From contig NZ_ADGQ01000073.1 in assembly GCF_000147675.1 (NCBI RefSeq), forward strand, positions 1 to 47,777: a stretch of DNA of 47,777 nt, in the 5' to 3' direction. The notes beneath the pieces are model-generated. The model was not told the origin of the DNA. It did not search any database and worked only from the letters and a program-made list of their open reading frames with translations. Made by a program: the position numbers and the translations under genes. Below are positions 36,517-44,556 of the stretch, piece after piece. Origin of the DNA: Peptostreptococcus stomatis DSM 17678. Its GTDB lineage: Bacteria; Bacillota; Clostridia; Peptostreptococcales; Peptostreptococcaceae. How positions within the stretch are numbered: the first letter of the stretch is position 1; each line of letters begins with the position of its first letter.

Positions 36517-37854
36517 GTGGCAGAATTAATGAAGACTCCCCCCCACAACCTTGAATCAGAGCAGTGTGTAATAGGGTCTATAATCGTGGAAGAAGAAACC
36601 CTAGTCCCTGTTGCAGAAATATTGGACAGAGAAGACTTCTATATAGATGCCCACAAGGTAATCTATGACTCTATGATAGAATTGGGTAACGAAAGAAAGC
36701 CTATAGATATGATTACCCTAACAAACAGGCTAAAGGAGAAGGGTTACTTGGACCAGGTGGGTGGTGTAACTTACCTTACATCTATAACCAACATGATACC
36801 CACTACGTCAAATGTCAAGGTATATGCAGAAATCGTCAAGAAAAACTCTACCTTAAGAAAGCTGATAAAGGCTTCAAATGACATTATCAGTATGGGCTAT
36901 GAGGCAAGTGATAGCCTTGATGATATCCTAAATGTTGCTGAAAAGAAGATCTTTGACATCTCACAAGACCGTATGAGTCAAGACTTCAAGCCTATCAGTG
37001 AGGTCTTGACCAGTGTTACAGCCATGATTGAAGAAGTCTACAGTAAGGGTTCAGACATAACTGGCCTGGATACAGGATTTATAGACCTAAATAAGAAGCT
37101 TGGTGGTTTCCACAAGAGCGACCTTATCCTTATAGCAGCTAGACCTGGTATGGGTAAGACTGCCTTCGCCCTAAACTTAGTAGCCAATGCAGCCATTCGG
37201 TCTAAGTCCAGTGTGGCCGTATTCAGTCTTGAAATGTCTAAGGAACAGTTGGTTCAGAGGCTCTTATCCTCCCAGTCCAATGTTGCCTTAAACAATATTA
37301 GCAAGGGTAAGATAGCAGATGATGAGTGGAAAAAACTTACAGATGCCATGACAGTCTTGTCATCATCAGATATATTCATAGACGATACTCCTGGTATCAA
37401 GGTATCTGAAATCAGGTCCAAGTGTAGAAAGCTCAAGATGGAAAAGGGTCTGGATATGATAATGATAGACTATCTCCAGCTTATGGAGGCAGATGGACGT
37501 GCTGACAATAGACAGCAGGAAGTGTCCAAGATATCAAGGTCATTGAAAATCTTGGCCAAGGAAATGAACTGTCCTGTAATAGCCCTGTCTCAGCTATCTA
37601 GAAATACAGAAAGTGGTAAGGACCATATGCCTAAGCTATCAGACCTTAGGGACTCTGGTGCCATAGAGCAGGATGCTGATATAGTAATGTTCATATACAG
37701 GGACGAATACTATACAAAGATGGAAACAAAGAAAAAGGACCTTGCAGAAATAATCATAGCCAAGAACAGGCACGGTGAGATCAGTAATATAGAATTAGTC
37801 TGGATAGGCAAGATACAAAAATTCTCCAACAAGTTAAAGACAATCAATAAGTAA
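36517..37854 (+). CDS. dnaB: Replicative DNA helicase
   Basis: 445 residues. The DnaB helicase (DnaC in Bacillus naming) unwinds DNA at the fork as a hexamer. The N-terminal domain starts PPHNLESEQCVIGSI; the C-terminal RecA-like motor has Walker A AARPGMGKTAFAL near 210, Walker B MIMIDYLQLM, and the arginine-finger region ALSQLSRNTE plus LSDLRDSGAIEQDADIVMFIYRDEYY. The start is GTG at 36517, nine bases after AAGGAGG. The loader and DnaD genes lie next to it on the opposite strand. Confidence 0.98.
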   Translation: MAELMKTPPHNLESEQCVIGSIIVEEETLVPVAEILDREDFYIDAHKVIYDSMIELGNERKPIDMITLTNRLKEKGYLDQVGGVTYLTSITNMIPTTSNVKVYAEIVKKNSTLRKLIKASNDIISMGYEASDSLDDILNVAEKKIFDISQDRMSQDFKPISEVLTSVTAMIEEVYSKGSDITGLDTGFIDLNKKLGGFHKSDLILIAARPGMGKTAFALNLVANAAIRSKSSVAVFSLEMSKEQLVQRLLSSQSNVALNNISKGKIADDEWKKLTDAMTVLSSSDIFIDDTPGIKVSEIRSKCRKLKMEKGLDMIMIDYLQLMEADGRADNRQQEVSKISRSLKILAKEMNCPVIALSQLSRNTESGKDHMPKLSDLRDSGAIEQDADIVMFIYRDEYYTKMETKKKDLAEIIIAKNRHGEISNIELVWIGKIQKFSNKLKTINK

Positions 37855-37876
37855 AACACTATATATAGATTTTGTT

Positions 37877-37916
37877 AAAAAATAATACATTTAGACTCTA
37901 GATGTATTATTTTTTT
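37877..37916. terminator. Bidirectional terminator between dnaB and the helicase loader gene
   Basis: A-rich arm ending AATAATACAT pairs with ATGTATTATT and a T tract; because the stem has A and T ends, each strand has a T-run after the hairpin. It lies directly after dnaB, on the edge of the DnaA-box cluster, and could also stop the opposing operon. Confidence 0.7.
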
Positions 37917-38127
37917 ATCCACTTTTTCCACTACTAATGAGTATATCTTATGAACTAGGTTAATAATAAAGGTCCAAAAATGCCAAAAAAATAGACTTAT
38001 TCACAGAAAATATGTTCTTTTCAACAGATTTTTGTGGATAAGTCTCTATTTATCTGTTAATAGCTTGATTTTATAGCCTTTTTTCCCCCTTTAAATCCAC
38101 AAAGTTATTAACATTTCCTGTGGATAA
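37915..38127. promoter_or_regulatory. Cluster of DnaA boxes (candidate oriC or DnaA-controlled site)
   Basis: Two perfect boxes on the minus strand (TTATCCACA, at 38033-38041 and 38119-38127), one consensus variant TTATTCACA on the plus strand at 37997-38005, and near-matches TTATCCACT at 37915-37923 and AAATCCACA at 38093-38101. All lie in a very AT-rich 215-base stretch between dnaB and the loader gene. I see no dnaA or dnaN beside it. It may be an origin, an initiator-binding reservoir, or a control region. Confidence 0.6.
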
Positions 38128-38152
38128 AACCCATAAAAGTTTGGGATTATTT

Positions 38153-39142
38153 TCACCTAAATCTTAGATCACTCCCATAAAAATCATAAATATGGAAATT
38201 TCCGACTATTCTAGAAAGTGTTCTATCCGTATACAGATTTCCTATATGTGCTATATCTAGATTTGTAGAAATAATTACTTTTTTTCTAGAATTCAGCCTA
38301 GAGTTTAATATATTGAATAATTCTGCACTGGTAAAGCTATTTATCAACTCTGTCCCAAGGTCATCTATAATTAGGAGGTCACAGTTAAACAGGTTCCTAT
38401 AATTTTCCTCATCGCTATCAGTATAGTATTCAGTCTTGAACTTGTACCTCTCTATTATATCCATCAGGTTAAAGGCCGTCTGATAGATTACGGTATAGCC
38501 CCTATCCATTATTTGCTTGGCTATACAGCTACATAAGAAGGTCTTCCCCTGGCCAGTTGGTCCCCTAAAAAGTAGGTTGTTGTCAGCCTTGTTGGCTGCC
38601 TGCTTGTCAAAATTGCTTATATATTCCTGGACACTATGGAAGATATTCTTTATGTTCTCCCTAGGACTCAAGTCATAACCTTCTTCTGGCTGGTCGGAGA
38701 ATATACTAAAGTCAAAATTATCAAAATTATCCTCACTCAGTATTTGCTTAAGGTTGGACATTTCATAGGAGTCGTTTAATATCTTTTGTTTTAGGCACTT
38801 GCACTGGCCTCCATCTTCCAAAAAGCCCGTGTCCTTACATACCTGGCAGTCGTATTCCATGGCCATATAGTCTGACCCTATCCCATTAGCATCCATAAGG
38901 TCTTGTTTTTGTTTAATCAGGTCTTCCTGTTTAACCTCAAGGTCTCTTATAGTCTGTCCACTTGGGTCTGTCAGTATAGACTTGGTCATTTCTATACCCA
39001 GGGCCTGTATCTGCCTATTTAGTTGGGCAAGCTGGGGATACTTACTATATATCCTTTCTAGCCTGTCTTCCAGCTGGGCTGCATGAAGGTCCCTCTTATC
39101 CTGGTATTCCTTCATTATATTTCTCATCTTCTCACTATTCAT
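38153..39142 (-). CDS. Helicase loader, DnaI/DnaC-like AAA+ ATPase
   Basis: 329 residues. A helical N-terminal part, a zinc-binding cluster (CQVCKDTGF ... GGQCKC, about residues 98-117), then an AAA+ domain with Walker A FRGPTGQGKTFLC near 194, Walker B LLIIDDLGTE and a C-terminal arginine finger region (DRTLSRIVG). This is the layout of DnaI in Bacillus, which loads DnaB on the origin. DnaD-type partner lies upstream with a 4-base gap. The start ATG follows ACAGGTGATTGT. The position next to DnaA boxes and dnaB fits an initiation role. Confidence 0.92.
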   Translation of the reverse strand: MNSEKMRNIMKEYQDKRDLHAAQLEDRLERIYSKYPQLAQLNRQIQALGIEMTKSILTDPSGQTIRDLEVKQEDLIKQKQDLMDANGIGSDYMAMEYDCQVCKDTGFLEDGGQCKCLKQKILNDSYEMSNLKQILSEDNFDNFDFSIFSDQPEEGYDLSPRENIKNIFHSVQEYISNFDKQAANKADNNLLFRGPTGQGKTFLCSCIAKQIMDRGYTVIYQTAFNLMDIIERYKFKTEYYTDSDEENYRNLFNCDLLIIDDLGTELINSFTSAELFNILNSRLNSRKKVIISTNLDIAHIGNLYTDRTLSRIVGNFHIYDFYGSDLRFR

Positions 39143-39146
39143 ACAA

Positions 39147-40196
39147 TCACCTGTTCTTGTTTATTTCTCTTACCAGTTTATTTATCTCATCATCACTGTA
39201 TTTGTCAGATATATTCTGTGTAAAATTGTGGAATTTGGTTAAAGTGCCGGCCTTTGTACCAGGCTTTTTTGAATGCCTGGTCTTGTTTTTCTTGGACTTG
39301 GCAAATTCTTCCTCATCCCTTTCTAGGTCTTCTATGGTAGAAATTCCCTTACTATGCCAGGACCTAATTATAGAGTCAAAGTACTTTATATTCGGGTTGG
39401 ATGTATTAATAGACTTATGGCAAGCCCTCAATACCAGGTCTAAAGGCATCTTGTAGTCATAAAACCACCTATCGATTGCCTCTTTTTCACCTGCAGTTGC
39501 CGTCCTATTAAAACCTAGGGCCTTAAATACAGCCTTGTAGTTTTCCAACCTTTCCCGCCTCAAATTATCCTGAAAACTTAAGTCCTCTAGGTTAGTGATG
39601 GACTGATCGAACCAAGACCTTAAAATTCCTATAATATAATTTACTGACTTTATCTTACCATGGTCAGCTATAGACCTCTCAAAGGCCTCTACAACCAACT
39701 GTGGTGACATATTATACTTCTTGCTGGCATCTAAAAGGTCGATTTTTTCATTTGGTGTCAATATCCTGCCAGCCAGGTCTTCAATCCTATTGTACATAGA
39801 TACATATTCTATAGAGGACACCTCATTTACTGTCGAATCTAGACTATCCTGGTGGCCATCTTTCTTATCCCTTATCAGGGTCCTTATATGGTCTGCCTTT
39901 ATATCCAAAAATTCTATAGGCATCTTGCCATCTATACTGTGAATTTTGACAGCTCCCATATTTTCCCAAAACCCCCAAGCCTCTACAACCTCTTGCTCAC
40001 TTATACCAAGGGTGGATGCTATAACCTCATTGGTCAAGTCACCCCTATTTAAACCATTATTAAAATAAGCCTCCCTATAGGCCAAGAGATATATTTTTAC
40101 CTGGTCGCCACTGGCTATGGGCATAAACATATCAAAAAATATGCTAGGTATGCTTATATCGCTATATGTTTCATCTTCAATTGTCTTAAAAAACAT
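39147..40196 (-). CDS. DnaD/DnaB-II domain replication initiation protein
   Basis: 349 residues. The N-terminus (SDISIPSIFFDMFMPIASGDQVKIYLLAY) resembles the DnaD winged helix. Two DnaB_2/DnaD-type helical domains follow: one from about residue 130, with VVEAFERSIADHGKIKSV NYIIGILRSW, and one from about 215, with VLRACHKSINTSNPNIKYFDSI IRSW; both end in the YxxxIIxxW-like pattern. A basic C-terminal tail (SKKNKTRHSKK) could bind DNA. Such proteins remodel origin DNA before helicase loading. It sits between rlmH and the loader, sharing the operon; the ATG follows AAAGGAGATTAGCCT. Confidence 0.88.
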   Translation of the reverse strand: MFFKTIEDETYSDISIPSIFFDMFMPIASGDQVKIYLLAYREAYFNNGLNRGDLTNEVIASTLGISEQEVVEAWGFWENMGAVKIHSIDGKMPIEFLDIKADHIRTLIRDKKDGHQDSLDSTVNEVSSIEYVSMYNRIEDLAGRILTPNEKIDLLDASKKYNMSPQLVVEAFERSIADHGKIKSVNYIIGILRSWFDQSITNLEDLSFQDNLRRERLENYKAVFKALGFNRTATAGEKEAIDRWFYDYKMPLDLVLRACHKSINTSNPNIKYFDSIIRSWHSKGISTIEDLERDEEEFAKSKKNKTRHSKKPGTKAGTLTKFHNFTQNISDKYSDDEINKLVREINKNR

Positions 40197-40213
40197 AGGC
40201 TAATCTCCTTTCC

Positions 40214-40696
40214 TTACTTGTGATAGGGTTGGCCACTATTTATCCTGAAGGCCCTGTATAGTTGCTCTAATAGTATCAGCCTCATAAGTTGGTGGGGGAA
40301 GGTCATCTTTGAAAAAGATAGCTTCATGTCAGCCCTGTCCAAAACTATGTCGGCCAGGCCAAGGGACCCGCCTATCACCAGGTATATATGGCTAGTACCA
40401 ACCAGGCTCAACCTGGAGATATGGTCTGCCAGGTCTTCAGATGACATCGACTTACCATCTATAGCCAGGGCTATCACATAGGCCCCATCCTTTATCTTGG
40501 ACAAGATAGAAAGCCCCTCCTTGTTCTTGACCATGGTCATTTCCTTGTCACTTAGGTTTTCTGGTGCCTTTTCATCACTTACTTCTATTATTTCTAGCTT
40601 GCAGTAGTTGGATAACCTCTTGGAAAATTCATCTATGCCAAGCTTTATGTATTTTTCCTTTATCTTTCCTACAGATACAATACTAATCTTTATCAT
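40214..40696 (-). CDS. rlmH: 23S rRNA (pseudouridine1915-N3)-methyltransferase
   Basis: 160 residues, standard for RlmH, a SPOUT enzyme that methylates pseudouridine 1915 of 23S rRNA in the assembled ribosome. Diagnostic stretches are the start [15 protein letters not shown], the SAM knot [10 protein letters not shown], and the C-terminus [22 protein letters not shown] ending GQPYHK. It is in the order walJ-rlmH, near the loader and DnaD genes, with 17- and 26-base gaps. Confidence 0.97.
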   Translation of the reverse strand: MIKISIVSVGKIKEKYIKLGIDEFSKRLSNYCKLEIIEVSDEKAPENLSDKEMTMVKNKEGLSILSKIKDGAYVIALAIDGKSMSSEDLADHISRLSLVGTSHIYLVIGGSLGLADIVLDRADMKLSFSKMTFPHQLMRLILLEQLYRAFRINSGQPYHK

Positions 40697-40722
40697 CTTT
40701 ACCCCTTATCTTCTATATCGGC

Positions 40723-41523
40723 CTACTTACTTACCTGGTATACCCTTGATATATCATCCCTCATCAAGATTTCCAGTTCTACATCCTTTCCAATCTTCAT
40801 TTGATTTTCTGTCAATATATGGTTGGATGTCTCATAGGCCAGGGCTGGAAAATTATTCTCCCTGCTCAGGTGGGCTAGGAGGATTTCTTCAGTCCCATTC
40901 TTTATCAGGTCAACAGCAAACTTGGCAGCATCCTCATTGGATAGGTGGCCTGTATTAGACATGACCCTCTTCTTTAGGGCATAGGTATAAGACCCCATAA
41001 GGAGCATTTCCTTGTCATAGTTAGACTCCAAAACCACCAACTTTGATCCCAGTATATTTGCCCTTACATCCTCGGATATATGGCCTGTATCTGTTGCTAT
41101 AGACAACTTCTCTTCCTTCTCATTAAATAAACTAAATCCCACCGGATCAGCCGCATCATGGTTGATAGAGAAGGGCTTAATACACATGTCTCCTAGGTCA
41201 TAGGCCTTATCATTGTCAAATATCATAACATTTGACTCCTTGATTTTTCCAATCTTGGATTCAAGTGCCAACCAGGTTTTATAGTTGAGGTATATGGGTA
41301 GGTCGTACTTCCTAGATAGGACACCCAGACCCTTTATGTGGTCTGAATGTTCATGAGTCACAAAAATACCCCTCAACTTGCTTATATCTACATCTATATT
41401 TTCAAGCCCCTTGGAAATTCTCTTCCCACTCAGGCCTGCATCTATTAAAATATTTGTATCCTTGTAGCCAACATAATGGCAATTACCACTGCTTCCGCTA
41501 CCGATAGAACAATATTTGAGCAT
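40723..41523 (-). CDS. walJ: MBL-fold hydrolase, WalJ/YycJ type
   Basis: 266 residues. The metallo-beta-lactamase metal motif THEHSDHIKGL (around residue 55) and the start GSGSSGNCHYVGYKDTNILIDAGLSGK match YycJ/WalJ. Further metal residues appear in ATDTGHISEDV and AHLSRENN. In Bacillus, walJ has been linked to coordinating replication with cell-wall control, and lies near the walRK operon; no walRK is in this window. First gene of the walJ-rlmH-dnaD-loader operon. An isolated DnaA box lies 61 bases upstream. Confidence 0.9.
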   Translation of the reverse strand: MLKYCSIGSGSSGNCHYVGYKDTNILIDAGLSGKRISKGLENIDVDISKLRGIFVTHEHSDHIKGLGVLSRKYDLPIYLNYKTWLALESKIGKIKESNVMIFDNDKAYDLGDMCIKPFSINHDAADPVGFSLFNEKEEKLSIATDTGHISEDVRANILGSKLVVLESNYDKEMLLMGSYTYALKKRVMSNTGHLSNEDAAKFAVDLIKNGTEEILLAHLSRENNFPALAYETSNHILTENQMKIGKDVELEILMRDDISRVYQVSK

Positions 41524-41583
41524 AAAAACCCCCTTTTCCCTTATATATAATTCATAATACCATTATAAATCAAAAGCCTAATT

Positions 41584-41592
41584 TTATCCACA
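41584..41592 (+). promoter_or_regulatory. Isolated DnaA box upstream of walJ
   Basis: A perfect TTATCCACA lies in the gap between the rubredoxin and walJ genes, close to the expected walJ promoter. It may link the replication operon to DnaA. Confidence 0.45.
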
Positions 41593-41670
41593 GAACATTT
41601 AAAGTAAAAATTTATGTACGCAAATTTATTTTCCCTATTATCAACCGATAAATAGACTCCTATCCCTGTC

Positions 41671-41708
41671 TAATAAAAGAAAGGGCTAGAGAACAATCCC
41701 TAGCCCTT
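41671..41708 (-). terminator. Terminator of the rubredoxin gene
   Basis: AAGGGCTAG and CTAGCCCTT form a 9-bp stem (41681-41689 with 41700-41708). On the minus strand it is followed by TTTCTTTTATT. Confidence 0.75.
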
Positions 41709-41724
41709 CCATATTTTGTTTTTA

Positions 41725-41886
41725 TTAGTCCATTACTGAGAAATCTTCCTTAGTAACTCCGCAATCTGGACATTCCCAATCGTCTGGAATATCTTCGAAT
41801 GGAGTACCTGGAGCTATACCTGAATCTGGATCACCTATTTCTGGATCGTAAACCCAACCACAAACATCACATACATACTTTTTCAT
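41725..41886 (-). CDS. Rubredoxin
   Basis: 53 residues, too short for many gene callers. Two CxxC pairs bind one iron: CDVCG (Cys6, Cys9) and CPDCG (Cys39, Cys42), with the usual [10 protein letters not shown] and [13 protein letters not shown] between. Rubredoxin is a small electron carrier of anaerobes, often serving peroxide- or oxygen-detoxifying enzymes. The ATG follows TTAGGAGGATTTTTAAG-like sequence (AGGAGG nine bases upstream). It is monocistronic between walJ and the Fur-family gene. A link to the 1-Cys peroxiredoxin is only a possibility. Confidence 0.95.
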   Translation of the reverse strand: MKKYVCDVCGWVYDPEIGDPDSGIAPGTPFEDIPDDWECPDCGVTKEDFSVMD

Positions 41887-41990
41887 CTTAAAAATCCTCC
41901 TAAATATTTACTAAATTAATTTATTTTTTATCATTTGATGTTAGTATTATACCCACCAAGCAATATAAATAACAGTTTCTAAATAAAAAA

Positions 41991-42452
41991 TCAATCATTT
42001 TCCATGTTTTTTATACAATTTGGACAAATTCCTACAAATTCAAGGTTGTGGCCAACTATTTCATAGCCGGTTTTAGCAGATATTTCTTCTATTATATCCT
42101 CTACAGGACAAGTTTCCACATATGTTGATTGACCACATAACTTACATGTCAAGATATGGTGGTGGTAGTCCCTACAAAGTTCATATATACTATTTCCATC
42201 CAACAAGATCTGCCTGCTTATGATCTTAGCATCGACCAAGGCTCCCAAAGCCCTATATACGGTAGACAGGTTGATCTGTAGGGCCTTCCTAAGCTCTAGG
42301 TATATATCTTCAGCTGTCATTGGCTTGTCTGAATGCCTTAGACAGTTTATTAACTCCATCCTCTTTTTTGTAGTTTTTAGGTTTGCTGCCTTTAATAGGG
42401 CATCATTTTCCTTCCTGTGGTTATCCTTGGAACAAGAACAAGTATTTATCAT
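41991..42452 (-). CDS. Fur family metalloregulator, probably Zur
   Basis: 153 residues. Fur-type winged helix (TKKRMELINCLRHSDKPMTAEDIYLELRK, then NLSTVYRALGALVDAKII), followed by the dimer domain with YHHHILTCKLCG (His97-99, Cys103, Cys106) and the second structural zinc pair CPNC (Cys143, Cys146). An extra Cys-rich N-terminus (CSCSK) is unusual and could bind metal. Its divergent neighbours are znuA-znuC-znuB, so zinc-dependent repression of that transporter is the best guess; PerR or Fur cannot be excluded by sequence alone. The start follows AAAGGAGGTCTCT. Confidence 0.88.
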   Translation of the reverse strand: MINTCSCSKDNHRKENDALLKAANLKTTKKRMELINCLRHSDKPMTAEDIYLELRKALQINLSTVYRALGALVDAKIISRQILLDGNSIYELCRDYHHHILTCKLCGQSTYVETCPVEDIIEEISAKTGYEIVGHNLEFVGICPNCIKNMEND

Positions 42453-42484
42453 AGAGACCTCCTTTCAAACGCTATACATTTTTA

Positions 42485-42493
42485 ATTATATCA
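42485..42493 (-). promoter_or_regulatory. Extended -10 promoter of the Fur-family gene
   Basis: Minus strand TGATATAAT, about 33 bases before the start codon. Confidence 0.5.
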
Positions 42494-42533
42494 TATTAGG
42501 CTGATAAAAAACCTCCTCAAAGAATTAAATAAA

Positions 42534-42563
42534 AAATATTCTACCAGGTCATGGCCTGGTAGA
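42534..42563 (-). terminator. Terminator-like hairpin between the Fur-family gene and znuA
   Basis: TCTACCAGG and CCTGGTAGA form a perfect 9-bp stem; on the minus strand AATATTTTTT follows. It lies upstream of the Fur-family promoter with no minus-strand gene before it, so it may stop antisense transcripts from the znu region or be an operator. Confidence 0.5.
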
Positions 42564-42622
42564 TCTCAAAATATATCTATTTACCCTTATAATCATAAAT
42601 GCAAAAAAATTGCAATTGATTA

Positions 42623-42651
42623 TTGACAAATCATTTCTAAAAGTCTATACT
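42623..42651 (+). promoter_or_regulatory. znuA promoter
   Basis: TTGACA (42623-42628), 17-base spacer, TATACT (42646-42651). An AAACGC/GCGTTT stem lies in the leader at 42668-42688. TGATT and AATCA flank the -35 and could form part of a Zur site. Confidence 0.75.
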
Positions 42652-42744
42652 CTAAATAGATTTATGAAAACGCCAGGCTTTTGCGTTTACATTTTTATTT
42701 TTAGATTACTTATAATAATATAAACCTAGTATAAGGAGGATTTT

Positions 42745-43725
42745 ATGAAGAAATTAGGACTTAAATTATCTGCAGTCCTACTAGCTACATCTTTTGCCCT
42801 AGCAGGGTGTACAGGGGGCAAGACTGCAAACACAACAGAAAAGAAGGATGGAGGCAAGATAAAGGTCTATGCGAGTTTCTATCCAATGTACGACTTTGCT
42901 AAAAAGATTGGTGGAGACAAGGTAGAAGTTACCAACCTAGTTCCAGCCGGAACAGAACCCCACGATTGGGAACCATCAGCCAAGGACCTGGCCAAGATAT
43001 CAGAATCTGACATCCTGGTATATAGCGGGGCTGGTATGGAGTCTTGGATAGACAAGGTTGACCAGGCAACAAAGGGTAGCAAGTTGGTAAAGGTTGAAGC
43101 CTCAAAGGGCATAGACCTGATAAAGTCTGAACACCACCACGACCATGAGGATGCCAAGGAAAAAGACCACGAAGATGCTCATGAAGAACATGACCATGGC
43201 GAATACGACCCTCATGTATGGCTGGCACCACAAAATGCCAAAATCCAAATGAAGAATATTAAGGATGCCTTGGTAAAGGTAGATCCTAACAACAAGGACT
43301 ATTATGAAAAGAACTTTGAAACTTATTCAAAGAAGATAGATGACTTAGATAGCAAATTTTCTACAAGCTTGAAAAATACAAAGAGCAAGAATATAGTAGT
43401 ATCGCACGAAGCCTTTGGTTACCTATGCAAGGCCTACGGAATCAAGCAGATTGGTATAGAAGGCCTATCACCAGATTCTGAACCTGATGCAGCCAGGATG
43501 GCTGAAGTAACTAAGTTTGCCAAGGAAAACAAGGTAAAGTATATCTTCTTTGAAGAACTGGTTAGTCCTAAGGTGGCTGAAACTATAGCCAAGGAAATAG
43601 GTGCCAAGACTGCTGTACTTAATCCTCTAGAGGGCCTATCAGAAGACCAGTTAAAGGCAGGAGAAGACTACTTCTCAATTATGGAATCTAACTTAAAAGT
43701 ATTGTTAGAAGCATTGAATGCTTAA
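42745..43725 (+). CDS. znuA: Zinc ABC transporter substrate-binding lipoprotein
   Basis: 326 residues. Lipoprotein signal with lipobox LAGC, lipidated Cys22. The solute-binding (cluster A-I) fold has VYASFYPMYDFAKKIGG, the metal histidine in GTEPHDWEPS, a His/Asp/Glu-rich loop (residues about 130-152, HHHDHED and EEHDHGEYDPHVWL), and SHEAFGYL and FFEELVSPK near the second half-site. The His-rich loop marks zinc rather than manganese specificity. The protein captures Zn outside the membrane for ZnuCB. The ATG follows AAGGAGGATTTT. A hairpin after the gene separates it from znuC. Confidence 0.92.
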   Translation: MKKLGLKLSAVLLATSFALAGCTGGKTANTTEKKDGGKIKVYASFYPMYDFAKKIGGDKVEVTNLVPAGTEPHDWEPSAKDLAKISESDILVYSGAGMESWIDKVDQATKGSKLVKVEASKGIDLIKSEHHHDHEDAKEKDHEDAHEEHDHGEYDPHVWLAPQNAKIQMKNIKDALVKVDPNNKDYYEKNFETYSKKIDDLDSKFSTSLKNTKSKNIVVSHEAFGYLCKAYGIKQIGIEGLSPDSEPDAARMAEVTKFAKENKVKYIFFEELVSPKVAETIAKEIGAKTAVLNPLEGLSEDQLKAGEDYFSIMESNLKVLLEALNA

Positions 43726-43760
43726 GCAAATTGCTGTATAATTATAAATGAAAACATATG

Positions 43761-43790
43761 AGAGGCGTTATTTTTTAATAATGCCTCTTT
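43761..43790 (+). terminator. Hairpin after znuA (attenuating terminator)
   Basis: AGAGGCGTTATT (43761-43772) pairs with AATAATGCCTCT (43777-43788), one G-U, followed by a short T-run. It would lower transcription of znuCB relative to znuA. Confidence 0.6.
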
Positions 43791-43847
43791 GATTTAAAAA
43801 TATATTTGTATCAATCTTATGTTGATTACTTATAAATAATGTAAGGG

Positions 43848-43872
43848 TAGGTTAGGGCAAGACCTTAACCTA
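43848..43872 (+). other. Leader hairpin before znuC
   Basis: TAGGTTA (43848-43854) pairs with TAACCTA (43866-43872), with an inner GG/CC pair. It lies just 15 bases before the GTG start and may control access to the weak ribosome-binding site. Confidence 0.45.
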
Positions 43873-43887
43873 TATAGGGTAGGAATC

Positions 43888-44556
43888 GTGGATAAAATAA
43901 TAGAAATAAAAAATATGTCCTTCAAGTATGACAAGGACTATATATTAAAGGATATCAACCTGGACGTATTTAGGGGGGACTTTGTCGGCATAATAGGACC
44001 AAATGGAACAGGTAAGAGCACCCTGCTAAAATTAATCTTAGGCCAATTAAAACCAAATTCAGGCTCTCTTAACCTATTTGGAAGTCCAGCCTGGTCATGC
44101 AAGAAGACCGGTAGGGTTGGATATGTGGCCCAGGTTGGTCTATCCAGGGGTATGGACTTTCCAGCCACAGTCGGGGAAATAGTCATGCTCAATATGTATA
44201 AGGAGGTTGGCCTGTTTAAGTTTCCCAAAAAAGAGCATAGGGAGGCTGTCAAAAAGGCACTTGATACAGTTGGCATGTTGGACTACATAAATAAAAGTTT
44301 CTCAGACCTATCAGGTGGCCAGCAGCAGAGGGTTATCATAGCCAAGGCCATAGTCAACCAGCCTGAAGTCTTAATCTTAGATGAGCCGACAAGTGGAATA
44401 GACCACCAGTCAGAAGAAATCCTCTACCAGCTACTAGACAGGCTAAACCAAGAATACAATATCACAATTTTGATGATATCCCACGACCTGAAAAAGATTA
44501 AAGAGCACTCTAACAAGTTGATAGAGCTGGACACTTTTGAAAAGGAGGCCAACTAA
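43888..44556 (+). CDS. znuC: Zinc ABC transporter ATP-binding protein
   Basis: 222 residues. ABC ATPase with Walker A GPNGTGKSTLL near 32-42, Q-loop near YVAQVG, signature LSGGQQQRVIIAKAI, Walker B VLILDEPTSGID and switch histidine in MISHDLKK. It powers zinc import with the membrane subunit encoded next. The start is GTG at 43888-43890 with only a weak AGGA upstream; the adjoining hairpin may matter. It overlaps znuB by one base (TAATG). Confidence 0.93.
   Translation: MDKIIEIKNMSFKYDKDYILKDINLDVFRGDFVGIIGPNGTGKSTLLKLILGQLKPNSGSLNLFGSPAWSCKKTGRVGYVAQVGLSRGMDFPATVGEIVMLNMYKEVGLFKFPKKEHREAVKKALDTVGMLDYINKSFSDLSGGQQQRVIIAKAIVNQPEVLILDEPTSGIDHQSEEILYQLLDRLNQEYNITILMISHDLKKIKEHSNKLIELDTFEKEAN

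Noticed and set aside
37915-38127. Firm call of this region as the replication origin
   Set aside because: The DnaA boxes are real, but gene directions converge here and dnaA-dnaN are absent; without skew data it stays a candidate.
42929-43231. Minus-strand frames opposite the His-rich loop of znuA
   Set aside because: They are the reverse reading of a repetitive His/Asp/Glu codon stretch and have no start signals.
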